A stretch of DNA of 33,943 nt, taken from assembly GCA_025458025.1 (NCBI GenBank), contig JALOTF010000060.1, positions 1 through 33,943 on the forward strand. The letters run 5' to 3'. Position 1 is the first letter of the stretch, and each line of letters begins with the position of its first letter. The notes beneath the pieces are model-generated. The model was not told the origin of the DNA and searched no databases. It saw nothing but the letters and a program-made list of their open reading frames with translations. Of this stretch, positions 1 to 8,305 are shown one piece after another. Origin of the DNA: Beijerinckiaceae bacterium (lineage in GTDB: Bacteria; Pseudomonadota; Alphaproteobacteria; Rhizobiales; Beijerinckiaceae). A program made the translations under genes and the position numbers.

Positions 1-1136
1 TGACCAGCTTCGCGCCATCCTTCGCGATGCCGCCCGCCTCATATTGGCTGCCGACCATGAAGCCCGAAATGTTCTGCAAAAACAGCAGCGGAATGCGCCT
101 TTGGCAGCACAATTCCACGAAATGGGCGCCCTTCTGCGCGCTTTCCGAGAAGAGAATGCCGTTATTCGCGATGATGCCCACGGGGATGCCGTAGATCGAG
201 GCAAAACCCGTGACGAGCGTGGTGCCGTAGAGGGCCTTGAACTCATCGAAGCGCGAGCCATCGACAATGCGGGCGATGACCTCGCGGATATCGTATTGCC
301 GCTTGAGGTCCGTGGGCACGAGGGCTTCAAGCTCACCGGCATCGAGCACCGGGTCTTCCGGTTCGCCCAAGGCGATATCCGCCGGCTTGCGGCTGTTGAG
401 ATTGGCCACGGCGCGCCGCGCCAACGCCAGAGCGTGCCGATCATCGGCGGCATAGTGATCCGCCACGCCCGAGCGCCGGGCATGCACATCCGCACCGCCG
501 AGATCTTCCGCTGAGACCACCTCGCCCGTCGCGGCCTTCACCAGCGGAGGGCCGCCGAGGAAGATCGTGCCCTGCTTCCGCACGATGATGGTTTCATCCG
601 ACATAGCCGGCACATAGGCGCCGCCCGCCGTGCAGGAGCCCATGACAACCGCGATCTGCGGGATACCCAGGCCCGACATCGTGGCCTGATTGTAGAAGAT
701 GCGCCCAAAATGCTCGCGATCGGGGAACACATCGGTCTGGTGCGGCAGGTTCGCACCGCCGGAATCGACGAGATAGACGCAAGGCAGCCGGTTCTCGCGG
801 GCGATTTCCTGCGCGCGCAGATGCTTCTTCACGGTCATCGGGTAGTAGGTGCCGCCCTTGATGGTCGCATCGTTGCAGACCACCATCACCTCGCGACCTT
901 CCCGCGGCGAGCGCGCCGACCTCCAGAAACGGCGATCCGGGATCGAGCAGGCCCATCACGCGGTCACGCGGGAGGAGTTTTCCGCGCGATACGTGCCGTT
1001 CGCGGGCCTTTTCCGGCCCACCCAGAGCGGCGATGCGGCGCTTTTCGATCAGCTCCGCCCGGAGCTTCGCCCATTCCTGCGCATTCAGCGCGGAATCAGG
1101 AGCGGAGGGGTCGAATTGCGAGCGGAGAACGGCCAT
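1..1136 (-). pseudogene. mccB: methylcrotonyl-CoA carboxylase beta subunit, internal deletion/frameshift, 3' end outside window
   Basis: This is the biotin-dependent carboxyltransferase subunit that carboxylates 3-methylcrotonyl-CoA in leucine breakdown. Translation from 1136 (M-A-V-L-R) gives the usual N-terminus down to [12 protein letters not shown] near 903. The family sequence then resumes in another minus-strand frame as [22 protein letters not shown]. It stays open to the window edge and includes [26 protein letters not shown], a GGPPLV motif and NISGFMVG. From memory of the family, about 20-25 residues that normally join these blocks are absent, so the lesion is a deletion of non-triplet length, not a single-base slip. 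The start is supported by GAGGA about six bases upstream; an in-frame ATG at 1181 lacks this. The nearby ivd gene favours methylcrotonyl-CoA over other substrates. A real lesion would abolish the enzyme; an assembly error is equally possible. Confidence 0.8.
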
Positions 1137-1225
1137 CGGAATCCTCGGGAACGGCGGGCGCCAGAGTGGTATACCACTCATCGGCTCCCCTTATTCACCG
1201 TTCCCGGGCGCAATTCAATGGCGAG

Positions 1226-1927
1226 TTAGCGGCGAAGCTTGTCGATGTTATCGACATCCTCGATCTTCCAGGGCTCGGCCACTGCTGCCTGATACCATTT
1301 CTGGAAGGCAGGCAGCCGGTAGATCGCCTCGACATATTCGTGGGTCGCGCGATCCACGGATACCTCATACGACCGGATGCGCGTGCAAAGGGGCGCGAAC
1401 ATCGCATCCACAGCACCAAATTCACCGAAGAGAAACGGCCCTTCCGCGCCATATTCCATGCGCAACTGGCGCACATAACCGGAGAAGCGCATCAGATCCG
1501 CCTCCGCTGCCGAGGTGAGCCGGCGCGAGGACTGGCGCTTGAGGTTCATCGGCAATTGCTGGCGCAGGGCATGGAAACCGGCATGCATCTCGGCGGCCAT
1601 GGACCGCGCAAGACCGCGCACTTCGATATCCTCCGGCCAGAGCTTGGCCTCGGGGTGCTTTTCGTTCGCGAACTCGATGATCGAGAGCGATTCCCACAGA
1701 ACGAGGTTGCCGTATTTCAGCGCGGGCACGAGGCCGGTCGGCGAATATTGCTGCAATTGCTGTTTGGTGTTCGCGTGGCCCAGCGGCACCAGAATTTCGG
1801 CAAACGGAATGCCCTTCGCAGCCATGGCCAGCCACGGGCGCAAGGACCATGAGGAATAATTCTTGTTGCCGATGACAAGAGTGAGTTTGGGCGGAAAACG
1901 GGGCGGAACGGTCGCGTTGGTCTTCAT
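1226..1927 (-). CDS. glutathione S-transferase family protein
   Basis: A 233-residue cytosolic protein with the two-domain GST layout. The thioredoxin-like N-terminal half carries NKNYSSWSLRPW around residues 22-33, an SPTGLVPALKYG block and a WESLSIIEFANE block. These correspond to the glutathione-binding cis-Pro region and the Glu-Ser pair of the family. The C-terminal half is helical and contains FGAVDAMFAPL, the usual alpha-6 N-capping Asp segment. Its start ATG overlaps the stop of the upstream rhodanese gene as ATGA, so the two are translationally coupled. Substrate is unknown. The SSWSLRPW type is a common soluble bacterial GST group of unclear physiological role. Confidence 0.88.
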   Translation of the reverse strand: MKTNATVPPRFPPKLTLVIGNKNYSSWSLRPWLAMAAKGIPFAEILVPLGHANTKQQLQQYSPTGLVPALKYGNLVLWESLSIIEFANEKHPEAKLWPEDIEVRGLARSMAAEMHAGFHALRQQLPMNLKRQSSRRLTSAAEADLMRFSGYVRQLRMEYGAEGPFLFGEFGAVDAMFAPLCTRIRSYEVSVDRATHEYVEAIYRLPAFQKWYQAAVAEPWKIEDVDNIDKLRR

Positions 1928-2343
1928 GGTTTCTCCCCAGGCAAAGGTTCCGGAAGCTGGACGGGGGCACCGGATTTCTTCCAGGCCCCGAACCCTCCCT
2001 CAACATGCGCGACGGGCTTGAGGCCCATCTCCTGCGCTGTCTTGGCAGCCAGCGCGGATCGCCAGCCACCTGCGCAGAAAAAGATAAATGTCTTGTCTTC
2101 CTGAAACACCGGCTTCGCATAAGGGCTTTCCGGGTCGATCCAGAATTCCAGCATGCCGCGCGGGCAATGGAAGGCGCCGGGCATCTTGCCTTCGCGCTCA
2201 AGTTCTCGCGGATCACGAAGATCGACGAAAACTACGTCGGCCTGGCCGTGCAGCGCCTTCGCCTCGTCCACGGAAAGCGTGCGAACGGATACGTTCGCTT
2301 CCGCCAGCAGGGCCTTGTAACCCTTGGTGATGGTCTGCGGCAT
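1924..2343 (-). CDS. rhodanese-like (sulfurtransferase) domain protein
   Basis: A 139-residue single rhodanese domain. It has the DLRDPRELEREG signature (residues 41-52), the GAFHCPRG segment, and the active-site loop C90-A-G-G-W-R-S with the persulfide-carrying cysteine. It ends with the typical EGGFGAWKKSG block. Known members pass sulfane sulfur to thiol acceptors or take part in cyanide or sulfide detoxification; no specific partner is visible. The start at 2343 is chosen over an upstream in-frame ATG at 2379 because GGGAGG lies at normal spacing before it. It is the first gene of a two-gene unit with the GST and is divergent from the DUF3253 gene. Confidence 0.88.
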   Translation of the reverse strand: MPQTITKGYKALLAEANVSVRTLSVDEAKALHGQADVVFVDLRDPRELEREGKMPGAFHCPRGMLEFWIDPESPYAKPVFQEDKTFIFFCAGGWRSALAAKTAQEMGLKPVAHVEGGFGAWKKSGAPVQLPEPLPGEKP

Positions 2344-2517
2344 AAGGCCTCCCAGCCCCGCGAATCGCGCGCGTTGCACGCAAATACATTGCGTTTGACT
2401 GCCCTATTTTGCAATCCGGCTAGTTTCAACCCCGTTTGAAGCTGATTTTTGGAGTTGATTTGACGAATCCGGCCCATAGGCGCAAAGCAACGCCCTCAGC
2501 CCAAGGGAGCCTCAACC

Positions 2518-2781
2518 GTGAGCGATACTGCCGCCATCGAAGAAACATTGCTGGCCCTCGCGGCTGAGCGTGGGCCGGACAAGACCTTCTGTCCGTCCGA
2601 GGCCGCACGCGCACTGGGCGGTTCGCATCCCGATGGCTGGGGACCATTGATGCAGCCCATCCGCCGCGTGGCTGTGCGGCTCGCGCTGGATGGTCGCCTG
2701 CAGATTCTGCGCAAGGGAAAACCGGTCGATCCACTGGATTTCAAGGGTGTTTATCGTCTTGCGGCGCGCGACGAACGGTAA
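2518..2781 (+). CDS. DUF3253 domain protein
   Basis: An 87-residue protein beginning with GTG. It matches the DUF3253 pattern as I know it: an N-terminal helix, then TFCPSEAARAL, a W-G-P-L-M block, a helix rich in Arg, Val and Ala, and a short GRLQILRKGKPVDP beta-hairpin, which together look like a winged-helix fold. Function is unknown. Members are small, cytosolic and often single genes. It is divergent from the rhodanese gene, with 174 bases between the two starts. It could bind nucleic acid, but nothing in the sequence proves that. Confidence 0.8.
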   Translation: MSDTAAIEETLLALAAERGPDKTFCPSEAARALGGSHPDGWGPLMQPIRRVAVRLALDGRLQILRKGKPVDPLDFKGVYRLAARDER

Positions 2782-2800
2782 TCGCTCAAATGCAATTCAA

Positions 2801-2828
2801 TTGACCAACGATCCGTGAACCATAAGCT
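2801..2828 (+). promoter_or_regulatory. possible sigma-70-type promoter for the TadG-like gene
   Basis: TTGACC (2801-2806) and TAAGCT (2823-2828) are separated by 16 bases, about 90 bases before the GTG start at 2915. The short palindrome CAATTCAATTG (2793-2803) overlaps the -35 element and could be an operator. Assignment is by eye only. Confidence 0.25.
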
Positions 2829-2914
2829 GGTCCTGGATCTGGTCCAACAATCGAATTAAGAAATCTCAAATCTGTCCGACCGCTTTCTACCTCAGATAAA
2901 GGAGGCAGAAGGCC

Positions 2915-4102
2915 GTGTCGATCTTTCAGCGGTTCCTGAAGAACAGTCGAGGCTCCATGGGCGTCAGCCTTGGATTGGGGCTTGTACCGATTGTTGCAGT
3001 GATGGGACTTGCTGTCGATTATTCGAACAGCGTGTCAGCCAAGTATCGCCTCCAGCAAGTACTGGATTCCACCGCCACCGCAATTGCAACCGATACGGAT
3101 GCATCGCTGATCCCGCCTGCCGCCTTGCAGGCCCGCGCGCAGACCTACGCCCAGAGCCTGTCCGGCGGACTGGATGTGGAAGGCCTGACCCTCACCGTCA
3201 CGCTCACCGCGGATGAGGTCTCGGTCGTGGGCTCAGCCCAGACCAAGCTCACCTTCGGGCAGATTTTCGGCCAGAATTCGCGCGAAGTCCGGGTCGCAGT
3301 CACCGTGTTGCGCGGCAAGATGAAGAACATCGAACTGGCGATGGTGCTCGACAATACAGGCTCGATGGCCGGGCAAAAAATCACCCAATTGAGGGCCGCC
3401 GTGAAAGGCCTCGTCGATTTCTTCGAGCCACGCGTCGAAAAGCAAGGCGATGTGAAGATCGCCATGGTCCCTTTCACCAACGCCGTGCGCGTGGAACGCA
3501 GCTGGATGCCCAACTGGATGCTGCGCACCAACCCGCCGAACAACTGGAGCGGATGCGTTCAGGATCGCTCGGCGCCCTATGACATCACGGATCAGGCGCC
3601 CTCTTCCGGCGTGGGCGACAGCCTCTACTGGTGGACGGGCGGCTGCGGCCAGCTCGCCGAGATCATCCCCATGACAGATAATCTCGGCAAGATCCGGGAT
3701 GCCGCCGATACGATGATCGCCTCCGGCACCACCAACGTGCCGCTGGGCATGGCCTGGGGCTGGCATGCCCTTTCCTCCGGCCTGCCGCTCACCGAAGGCA
3801 GCCCGCCGGAGGCCGAGAACAAGGTCCGCGTGATGATCGTGCTGACCGACGGCGAGAACACCCAGCATCGTTGGGCCGGCGGATCGAACGGCATCGACGA
3901 TCGCATGCGGCTGATCTGCACGAATGTGAAGAACACGGGCATCACGGTCTTCACCGTGCGCGTCATCAATGGCGACGCCAACCTTCTGAGAGACTGCGCG
4001 ACTTCACCGAACCACTATTTCAACGTGACCAATGCCAACCAGCTGAAGCCCGTTTTCGAGCAGATCGCCTCGGCCATGTCGAAAATGCGCATCGCGAAGT
4101 GA
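2915..4102 (+). CDS. TadG-like pilus-assembly protein with vWA domain
   Basis: A 395-residue envelope protein. Residues 10-35 (SRGSMGVSLG then a hydrophobic run) form the TadE/TadG-type N-terminal membrane anchor, followed by the DYSNSVSAKYRLQQVLDSTA helix typical of the family. From about residue 138 there is a von Willebrand A domain. Its MIDAS metal site is visible as D146-N-T-G-S150, a GTTN segment at 271-274 and TDG at 311-313. Four cysteines (214, 244, 335, 361) could form disulfides outside the membrane. The GTG start at 2915 is set by AAAGGAGG nine bases upstream. Known relatives sit in tad/flp pilus operons, but no tad, cpa or flp gene is nearby, so this is an isolated copy and a pilus role is inferred only. 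Confidence 0.85.
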   Translation: MSIFQRFLKNSRGSMGVSLGLGLVPIVAVMGLAVDYSNSVSAKYRLQQVLDSTATAIATDTDASLIPPAALQARAQTYAQSLSGGLDVEGLTLTVTLTADEVSVVGSAQTKLTFGQIFGQNSREVRVAVTVLRGKMKNIELAMVLDNTGSMAGQKITQLRAAVKGLVDFFEPRVEKQGDVKIAMVPFTNAVRVERSWMPNWMLRTNPPNNWSGCVQDRSAPYDITDQAPSSGVGDSLYWWTGGCGQLAEIIPMTDNLGKIRDAADTMIASGTTNVPLGMAWGWHALSSGLPLTEGSPPEAENKVRVMIVLTDGENTQHRWAGGSNGIDDRMRLICTNVKNTGITVFTVRVINGDANLLRDCATSPNHYFNVTNANQLKPVFEQIASAMSKMRIAK

Positions 4103-4124
4103 GGTGCAGCGGGGCCGGGATGGC

Positions 4125-4412
4125 TCAGCCGCATTCCTGTTCCAGCAACCGCGCCCGCACCCAGCCAGAAAGCTTCTGCTGACGCGCGGGGCCCCAGTAG
4201 ATCACGGGCTGCCAGCCAACGCGCGCCCTGCGGGTAGTATCGATCTGCACATCCTCCCCGGCGGGAATGCGACGGAGAACCCGCGCTTCGGCATCCGGAG
4301 CCGCCCGCAAGGCCACGAAGCCATCCGCGGTTTGCCTGACCGGACAGAACGCCGTGGCCTGTGCCAAGGCGGGCATGGCGAGCAAGGCGGCAATCGTGAG
4401 CGCCAATCGCAC
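4125..4412 (-). CDS. small secreted protein with SH3-like domain
   Basis: A 95-residue protein with a clear signal peptide (RLALTIAALLAMPALAQA, cleavage near residue 19). It is followed by a bacterial SH3-type pattern: GFVALRAAPD, an I-P-A-G-E-D-V turn, GWQPVIY and GWVRARLL. Cysteines 23 and 94 may pair. Such domains often bind cell-wall peptides, but no partner is visible. The GTG start at 4412 has GAGGGG just upstream; longer in-frame readings run into ivd and lack a ribosome site. It begins 10 bases after the ivd stop and is probably co-transcribed with it. It is convergent with the TadG-like gene, with 22 bases between their stops. Confidence 0.72.
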   Translation of the reverse strand: MRLALTIAALLAMPALAQATAFCPVRQTADGFVALRAAPDAEARVLRRIPAGEDVQIDTTRRARVGWQPVIYWGPARQQKLSGWVRARLLEQECG

Positions 4413-4422
4413 GAAAGTCCCC

Positions 4423-5595
4423 TCACCCCGCCTTCGCGAACAGCTCGCGACCAATGAGCATGCGGCGGATTTCGCTGGTGCCCGCGCCAATCTCGTAGAG
4501 CTTTGCATCGCGCAGTAGGCGGCCCGTGGGGTAATCGTTGATGTAGCCGTTGCCGCCGAGAAGCTGGATCGCATCGAGCGAAAGCTGCGTCGCCTTTTCC
4601 GCCGCGATGAGAATCGCGCCCGCAGCATCCTCGCGGGTGGTTTCACCCCGGTCGCAGGCCTTTGCCACGGCGTAGACGTAAGCCTTGCAGGCATTCATGG
4701 TCACATACATGTCGGCGATCTTGCCCTGCACGAGCTGGAATTCGCCGATGGATTTGCCGAACTGCTTCCGCTCCCGCACATAGGGCAGCACGATATCGAA
4801 TGCCGCCTGCATGATGCCCAGCGGCCCCGCAGCGAGCACCGCGCGCTCGTAATCGAGGCCGGACATCAGGATGTTCACGCCCTTGCCTTCGGCATCAAGG
4901 CGGTTCTCCTCCGGCACCTCGCAATCCTGGAAGACGAGTTCACCCGTTTCCGAGCCGCGCATGCCCAGCTTGTCAAGCTTCTGCGCGATGGAGAAACCCT
5001 TGAAGCCCTTCTCGATGATGAAGGCGGTGATGCCCCGCGGGCCGGCAGTCACATCGGTCTTCGCGTAGACGATCAGCGTCTCGGCGGAGGGACCGTTGGT
5101 AATCCACATCTTCGAGCCGTTGAGGATGTATGTGTCGCCCTTCTTGTCGGCGCGCAGCTTCATGGAGACAACATCCGAACCGGCACCGGGCTCGCTCATC
5201 GCCAGCGCGCCGAGATGCTCGCCGGAAATGAGCTTCGGCAGGTAGCGGGCCTTCTGCTCCTTCGAGCCCCAGCGGCGCAGCTGGTTCACGCAGAGGTTGG
5301 AATGCGCCCCATACGAAAGCCCCACCGAGGCGGAAGCGCGCGAGATTTCCTCCATCGCCACGACATGTTCGAGATAGCCGAGCCCCGTACCACCATCCTC
5401 CTCCGGCACGGTGATGCCATGCAGGCCGAGCGCGCCCATCTCGGGCCAGAGATGGCGCGGGAACCAGTCCTCGCGGTCGATCTTTTCGGCGAGCGGGGCG
5501 ATCTTGTCCTGCGAAAAGGCGGCCACGCTCTCGCGGATGGCCTCAGCCGTTTCGCCGAGATCGAAATTGAAGCCGCGCGGGCTGTTGGCAAGCAT
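4423..5595 (-). CDS. ivd: isovaleryl-CoA dehydrogenase
   Basis: A 390-residue FAD enzyme of the acyl-CoA dehydrogenase family. It oxidises isovaleryl-CoA to 3-methylcrotonyl-CoA in leucine degradation and passes electrons to ETF. Visible features are the [13 protein letters not shown] and MWITNG flavin/substrate segments (residues 129-168), the RKQFG motif, and the [12 protein letters not shown] to [15 protein letters not shown]-terminal block. The catalytic Glu250 lies in [15 protein letters not shown], the position used by isovaleryl-CoA dehydrogenases; short-chain members place it elsewhere. The start is supported by GGGGGAGG. Its product is the substrate of the carboxylase whose beta subunit starts at 1136. 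The upstream region carries two inverted repeats that may be control sites. Confidence 0.95.
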   Translation of the reverse strand: MLANSPRGFNFDLGETAEAIRESVAAFSQDKIAPLAEKIDREDWFPRHLWPEMGALGLHGITVPEEDGGTGLGYLEHVVAMEEISRASASVGLSYGAHSNLCVNQLRRWGSKEQKARYLPKLISGEHLGALAMSEPGAGSDVVSMKLRADKKGDTYILNGSKMWITNGPSAETLIVYAKTDVTAGPRGITAFIIEKGFKGFSIAQKLDKLGMRGSETGELVFQDCEVPEENRLDAEGKGVNILMSGLDYERAVLAAGPLGIMQAAFDIVLPYVRERKQFGKSIGEFQLVQGKIADMYVTMNACKAYVYAVAKACDRGETTREDAAGAILIAAEKATQLSLDAIQLLGGNGYINDYPTGRLLRDAKLYEIGAGTSEIRRMLIGRELFAKAG

Positions 5596-5621
5596 GAGAT
5601 CCTCCCCCGGGAACCTAATTA

Positions 5622-5636
5622 GTCAGTGTTGCTGAC
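5622..5636. promoter_or_regulatory. inverted repeat upstream of ivd, possible operator
   Basis: GTCAG-TGTTG-CTGAC, a perfect five-base inverted repeat 27 bases before the ivd start. Its position and size suit a regulator half-site pair such as TetR or MerR-type leucine-catabolism regulators, but no regulator gene is present in the window. Confidence 0.3.
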
Positions 5637-5726
5637 CTATTTATCGTGGAACCGGCGCAGGCGCCAGCCCTGTCACGCGGCAGAATAGGAGCGCCTTTCG
5701 CGCCCGTCCATGCGTCGCAAGGGGGA

Positions 5727-5758
5727 GAAAGCGTCACAAAGGGGGGAGGAACGCTTTC
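5727..5758. repeat. inverted repeat GAAAGCGT / ACGCTTTC
   Basis: Two perfect eight-base arms separated by 16 bases, in the 277-base divergent region between ivd and the flippase gene. It could be a hairpin or a control site for either gene. There is no T-tract to make it a terminator. Confidence 0.3.
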
Positions 5759-5872
5759 GTAAGCACCGCTCTTCAGGGGCCGATAACCCTCGTACGCATT
5801 CTCGCCACCGGATTAATCCCGCGATCACGCGCGCCAGTGCAGGCTGACACGCGCAGAGGAAAATCGCGACCC

Positions 5873-7180
5873 ATGCCGTCCGAAACCGGACTTCCCGCTG
5901 AAACGCTTGCCACCGGGCCCCTTGCCCGGCTCGCAGGCCTGCGCCTGCCGTGGAGCACGATTGGTGCACTGGGTGTGCGGCTCGGCGCGGCAGCCCTCGC
6001 CTATCTGCTGCAAATCCTGCTCGCGCGCAGCCTTGGCGCGGCGGAATACGGCACCTTCAGCTTCGCCTGGAGCGTGGTGACCATCGGCGGCTTTCTCGCG
6101 ACCCTCGGTTTTGGCCAGATCGCCGTGCGCTTCCTCGCGGAATATCATGAACGCGGCGAGCCCGGCCTTGCGCGCGGCTTCCTGCTCCACGCCATTCTCG
6201 TGACCACAGCCGGCAGCCTTGTGCTGGCGGCGATTCTCTACGCGCTGTTTCCGCTGGTGGAGGCGGGGTATGGCCTCCTCTGCTGCTCGGCGCTGGCGAT
6301 TGGCCTGCTGGCGCTCCCGTTTTTCGCCGTGACCGATCTCGTGGAGGGTTTCGCGCGCTCACAAGGCTGGACCATCCGCGCGCTGGCACCGGCCTATCTG
6401 GTGCGCACCGGCCTGCTGATGCTCGCGCTGATCGGAACGCTGTGGCTGGGTTACTCCGCCAATGCCATAAGCGCAATGGTTCTGGCCCTCGGCGCGACCA
6501 TCGGAGCGGCTGTGCTTCAGATCTGCTGGACCATGCCGGCTTTGCTGCGGCTTTTTCCGCCGGCACCGGCGAAAACCGAACGCGCAAGCTGGAATGGCGC
6601 GGCGATGCCCACGCTTCTGTCCGATCTCGCGCTTCTCGCGCGGCAGCACATCGATCTGATCATTCTGGGACTACTGGCGCCACCGGCCGTGGTCGGCCTT
6701 TACTTTGCCGCGACGCGCATTGCCTCACTGATCGGCCTCGTGGAATTCGCGATTGGCGCGAGCTTCGGCCATCGTTTTGCGCGTGAGGCCTCGAAGGGCG
6801 CCGGCGGCCCGGCCTTCCGCGAGGCGCGCCGATGGATGCGCATCGCCGGCCTCGGTGGCGCGATTGCGCTGGGGCTCGGCACGCCGCTGATCCTCTCGCT
6901 TTTCGGCGAGGGATTCGCCGGCGCGCTCTGGCCCACCCTGCTGCTGATCACGGGTGCTGCCGTGCGCATGACGCTGGGGCCGCTCGAAGACCTTTTGACC
7001 ATGAGCGGGTTTGCCGCCGATGTCTGGCGCGCGAATGCCATCGGCGCGCTCATCACGGCCACACTTTGCGCGCTCCTCGCAGGCCCCTATCAGGCCATCG
7101 GCGCGGCGATAGCGGCGATGCTCGGCAATCTCGCGGCAGGCCTCGCTCTCGCGCTGGCGCATCGCCGGGTGACATCATGA
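5873..7180 (+). CDS. polysaccharide-biosynthesis flippase (Wzx/MOP superfamily)
   Basis: A 435-residue integral membrane protein with about 12-14 hydrophobic segments, e.g. LGAAALAYLLQILLARSL and TTAGSLVLAAILYALFPL. The LARSLGAAEYGTFSFAWS segment near the N-terminus is typical of the Wzx/RfbX flippases, which move lipid-linked saccharides across the inner membrane. The start at 5873 is preferred over a GTG at 5837 because AGAGGA precedes only the former. The stop overlaps the next start as ATGA, so the acyltransferase-like gene is translationally coupled. This argues that both act on the same envelope or exopolysaccharide precursor; no glycosyltransferase is present here. Confidence 0.85.
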   Translation: MPSETGLPAETLATGPLARLAGLRLPWSTIGALGVRLGAAALAYLLQILLARSLGAAEYGTFSFAWSVVTIGGFLATLGFGQIAVRFLAEYHERGEPGLARGFLLHAILVTTAGSLVLAAILYALFPLVEAGYGLLCCSALAIGLLALPFFAVTDLVEGFARSQGWTIRALAPAYLVRTGLLMLALIGTLWLGYSANAISAMVLALGATIGAAVLQICWTMPALLRLFPPAPAKTERASWNGAAMPTLLSDLALLARQHIDLIILGLLAPPAVVGLYFAATRIASLIGLVEFAIGASFGHRFAREASKGAGGPAFREARRWMRIAGLGGAIALGLGTPLILSLFGEGFAGALWPTLLLITGAAVRMTLGPLEDLLTMSGFAADVWRANAIGALITATLCALLAGPYQAIGAAIAAMLGNLAAGLALALAHRRVTS

Positions 7181-8301
7181 GCGCGCCCCTCGCCCGTTTC
7201 ATCACCCTCGAAGAACTCACACTGCGCCGCGATGAATGGCGCGCGCTCTCGGAAAACGCGATCGAGACCAACCCTTTCTACGGCCCCGATCTACTGATCG
7301 CGGCTCTGCAATCCGGCGCCTCGCGCAGTGAGACGCGCGTGCTGATCGTCGAGCGGAATGACCGGTTGACCGGTCTGTTTCCGCTCCAGCGGCCTTTCCT
7401 GCGTGATGGCGCGATGGGTCTGGGCTGGATGCTCTACCGCGATCCGCTCACCTGCCTCACCGTGCCGCTGATCGCGCCGGCTGGAGCGAAAGAGACACTC
7501 GCCACCGCCCTCGCCTTCCTCTCCGAAGCCAATGGCCCGGCGGCCCTCGTGCTGCCGCTGCTGACCGAGAACCAGCCGTTCGCAACCCTGCTGAAACGGG
7601 TCGTGGAAAAGCAGATGCGGTTCGCGGTGCCGATGCAGAGCTGGGAGCGCCCGGCCATCGCGCGCGGTTCCGTGCTGCTCCCGAAGGCGGCGCGCGCCAT
7701 CGAGAAGAAGCGTCGCCGGCTTGAAAAACTGGGGCCCATCAGCGTGCGCCGGATGATGAGCGGCAACCCGGACGTCAGCCGCCTGCTCGACGATTTCCTG
7801 ACCATGGAGGCGCTGAGCTGGAAGGGCGAACAGGGCACGGCCCTGCGTTCCATGCCGGCTCTGGAGCAGGTCGTGCGCGCGCTCGCCGTGGGCTACACCA
7901 CGTCGCCAGCTTTCCTGATCGAGGCGTTGATGGTGGGCGAGCAGCCGATCGCCATGAACCTCAATCTCGCGGCGGCAGGAACGGTCTACACGATCAAGAG
8001 CACCTATCACCCCGAATTCGCGAGCTACAGCCCCGGTCGCTTGCTGGATGCGATGGTGGTGAGCCTCGTGGAAGCACCGGATGGCGCGTTTCTCTCGGTC
8101 GATTCCTGCGCGTCACCAGGGCATCCGCTGGAAGATCTCTGGCCGGACCGGCTGGATCTTGTCTGTCTGGGCATCGCCCTGCGCCCCAGCGGGCGGCTGC
8201 ATCTCGGCGCGATGATGCTCGGAAAATCGCTGTCCGATCAGGTCCGGCGCTGGCGCTATCGCGAGAGCTACACGACGCGGAAAACCAACCGCGCCGCATA
8301 A
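7177..8301 (+). CDS. BioF2-type (GNAT/FemAB-like) acyltransferase
   Basis: A 374-residue cytosolic protein resembling the BioF2-like acetyltransferase group associated with polysaccharide loci. Seen are the N-terminal NPFYGPDLL block common to this group, a basic helix (ARAIEKKRRRLEKLG), the FLTMEALSWKGEQGTAL segment typical of family members, and a C-terminal YTIKSTYHPEFASYSPGRLL block like those in FemAB/GNAT tandem folds. It starts inside the flippase stop codon (ATGA), so it is the second gene of a two-gene unit. It probably modifies a saccharide or its carrier with an acyl group; the substrate is unknown. It ends four bases before the convergent lysozyme gene stops. Confidence 0.78.
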   Translation: MSAPLARFITLEELTLRRDEWRALSENAIETNPFYGPDLLIAALQSGASRSETRVLIVERNDRLTGLFPLQRPFLRDGAMGLGWMLYRDPLTCLTVPLIAPAGAKETLATALAFLSEANGPAALVLPLLTENQPFATLLKRVVEKQMRFAVPMQSWERPAIARGSVLLPKAARAIEKKRRRLEKLGPISVRRMMSGNPDVSRLLDDFLTMEALSWKGEQGTALRSMPALEQVVRALAVGYTTSPAFLIEALMVGEQPIAMNLNLAAAGTVYTIKSTYHPEFASYSPGRLLDAMVVSLVEAPDGAFLSVDSCASPGHPLEDLWPDRLDLVCLGIALRPSGRLHLGAMMLGKSLSDQVRRWRYRESYTTRKTNRAA

Positions 8302-8305
8302 GATG

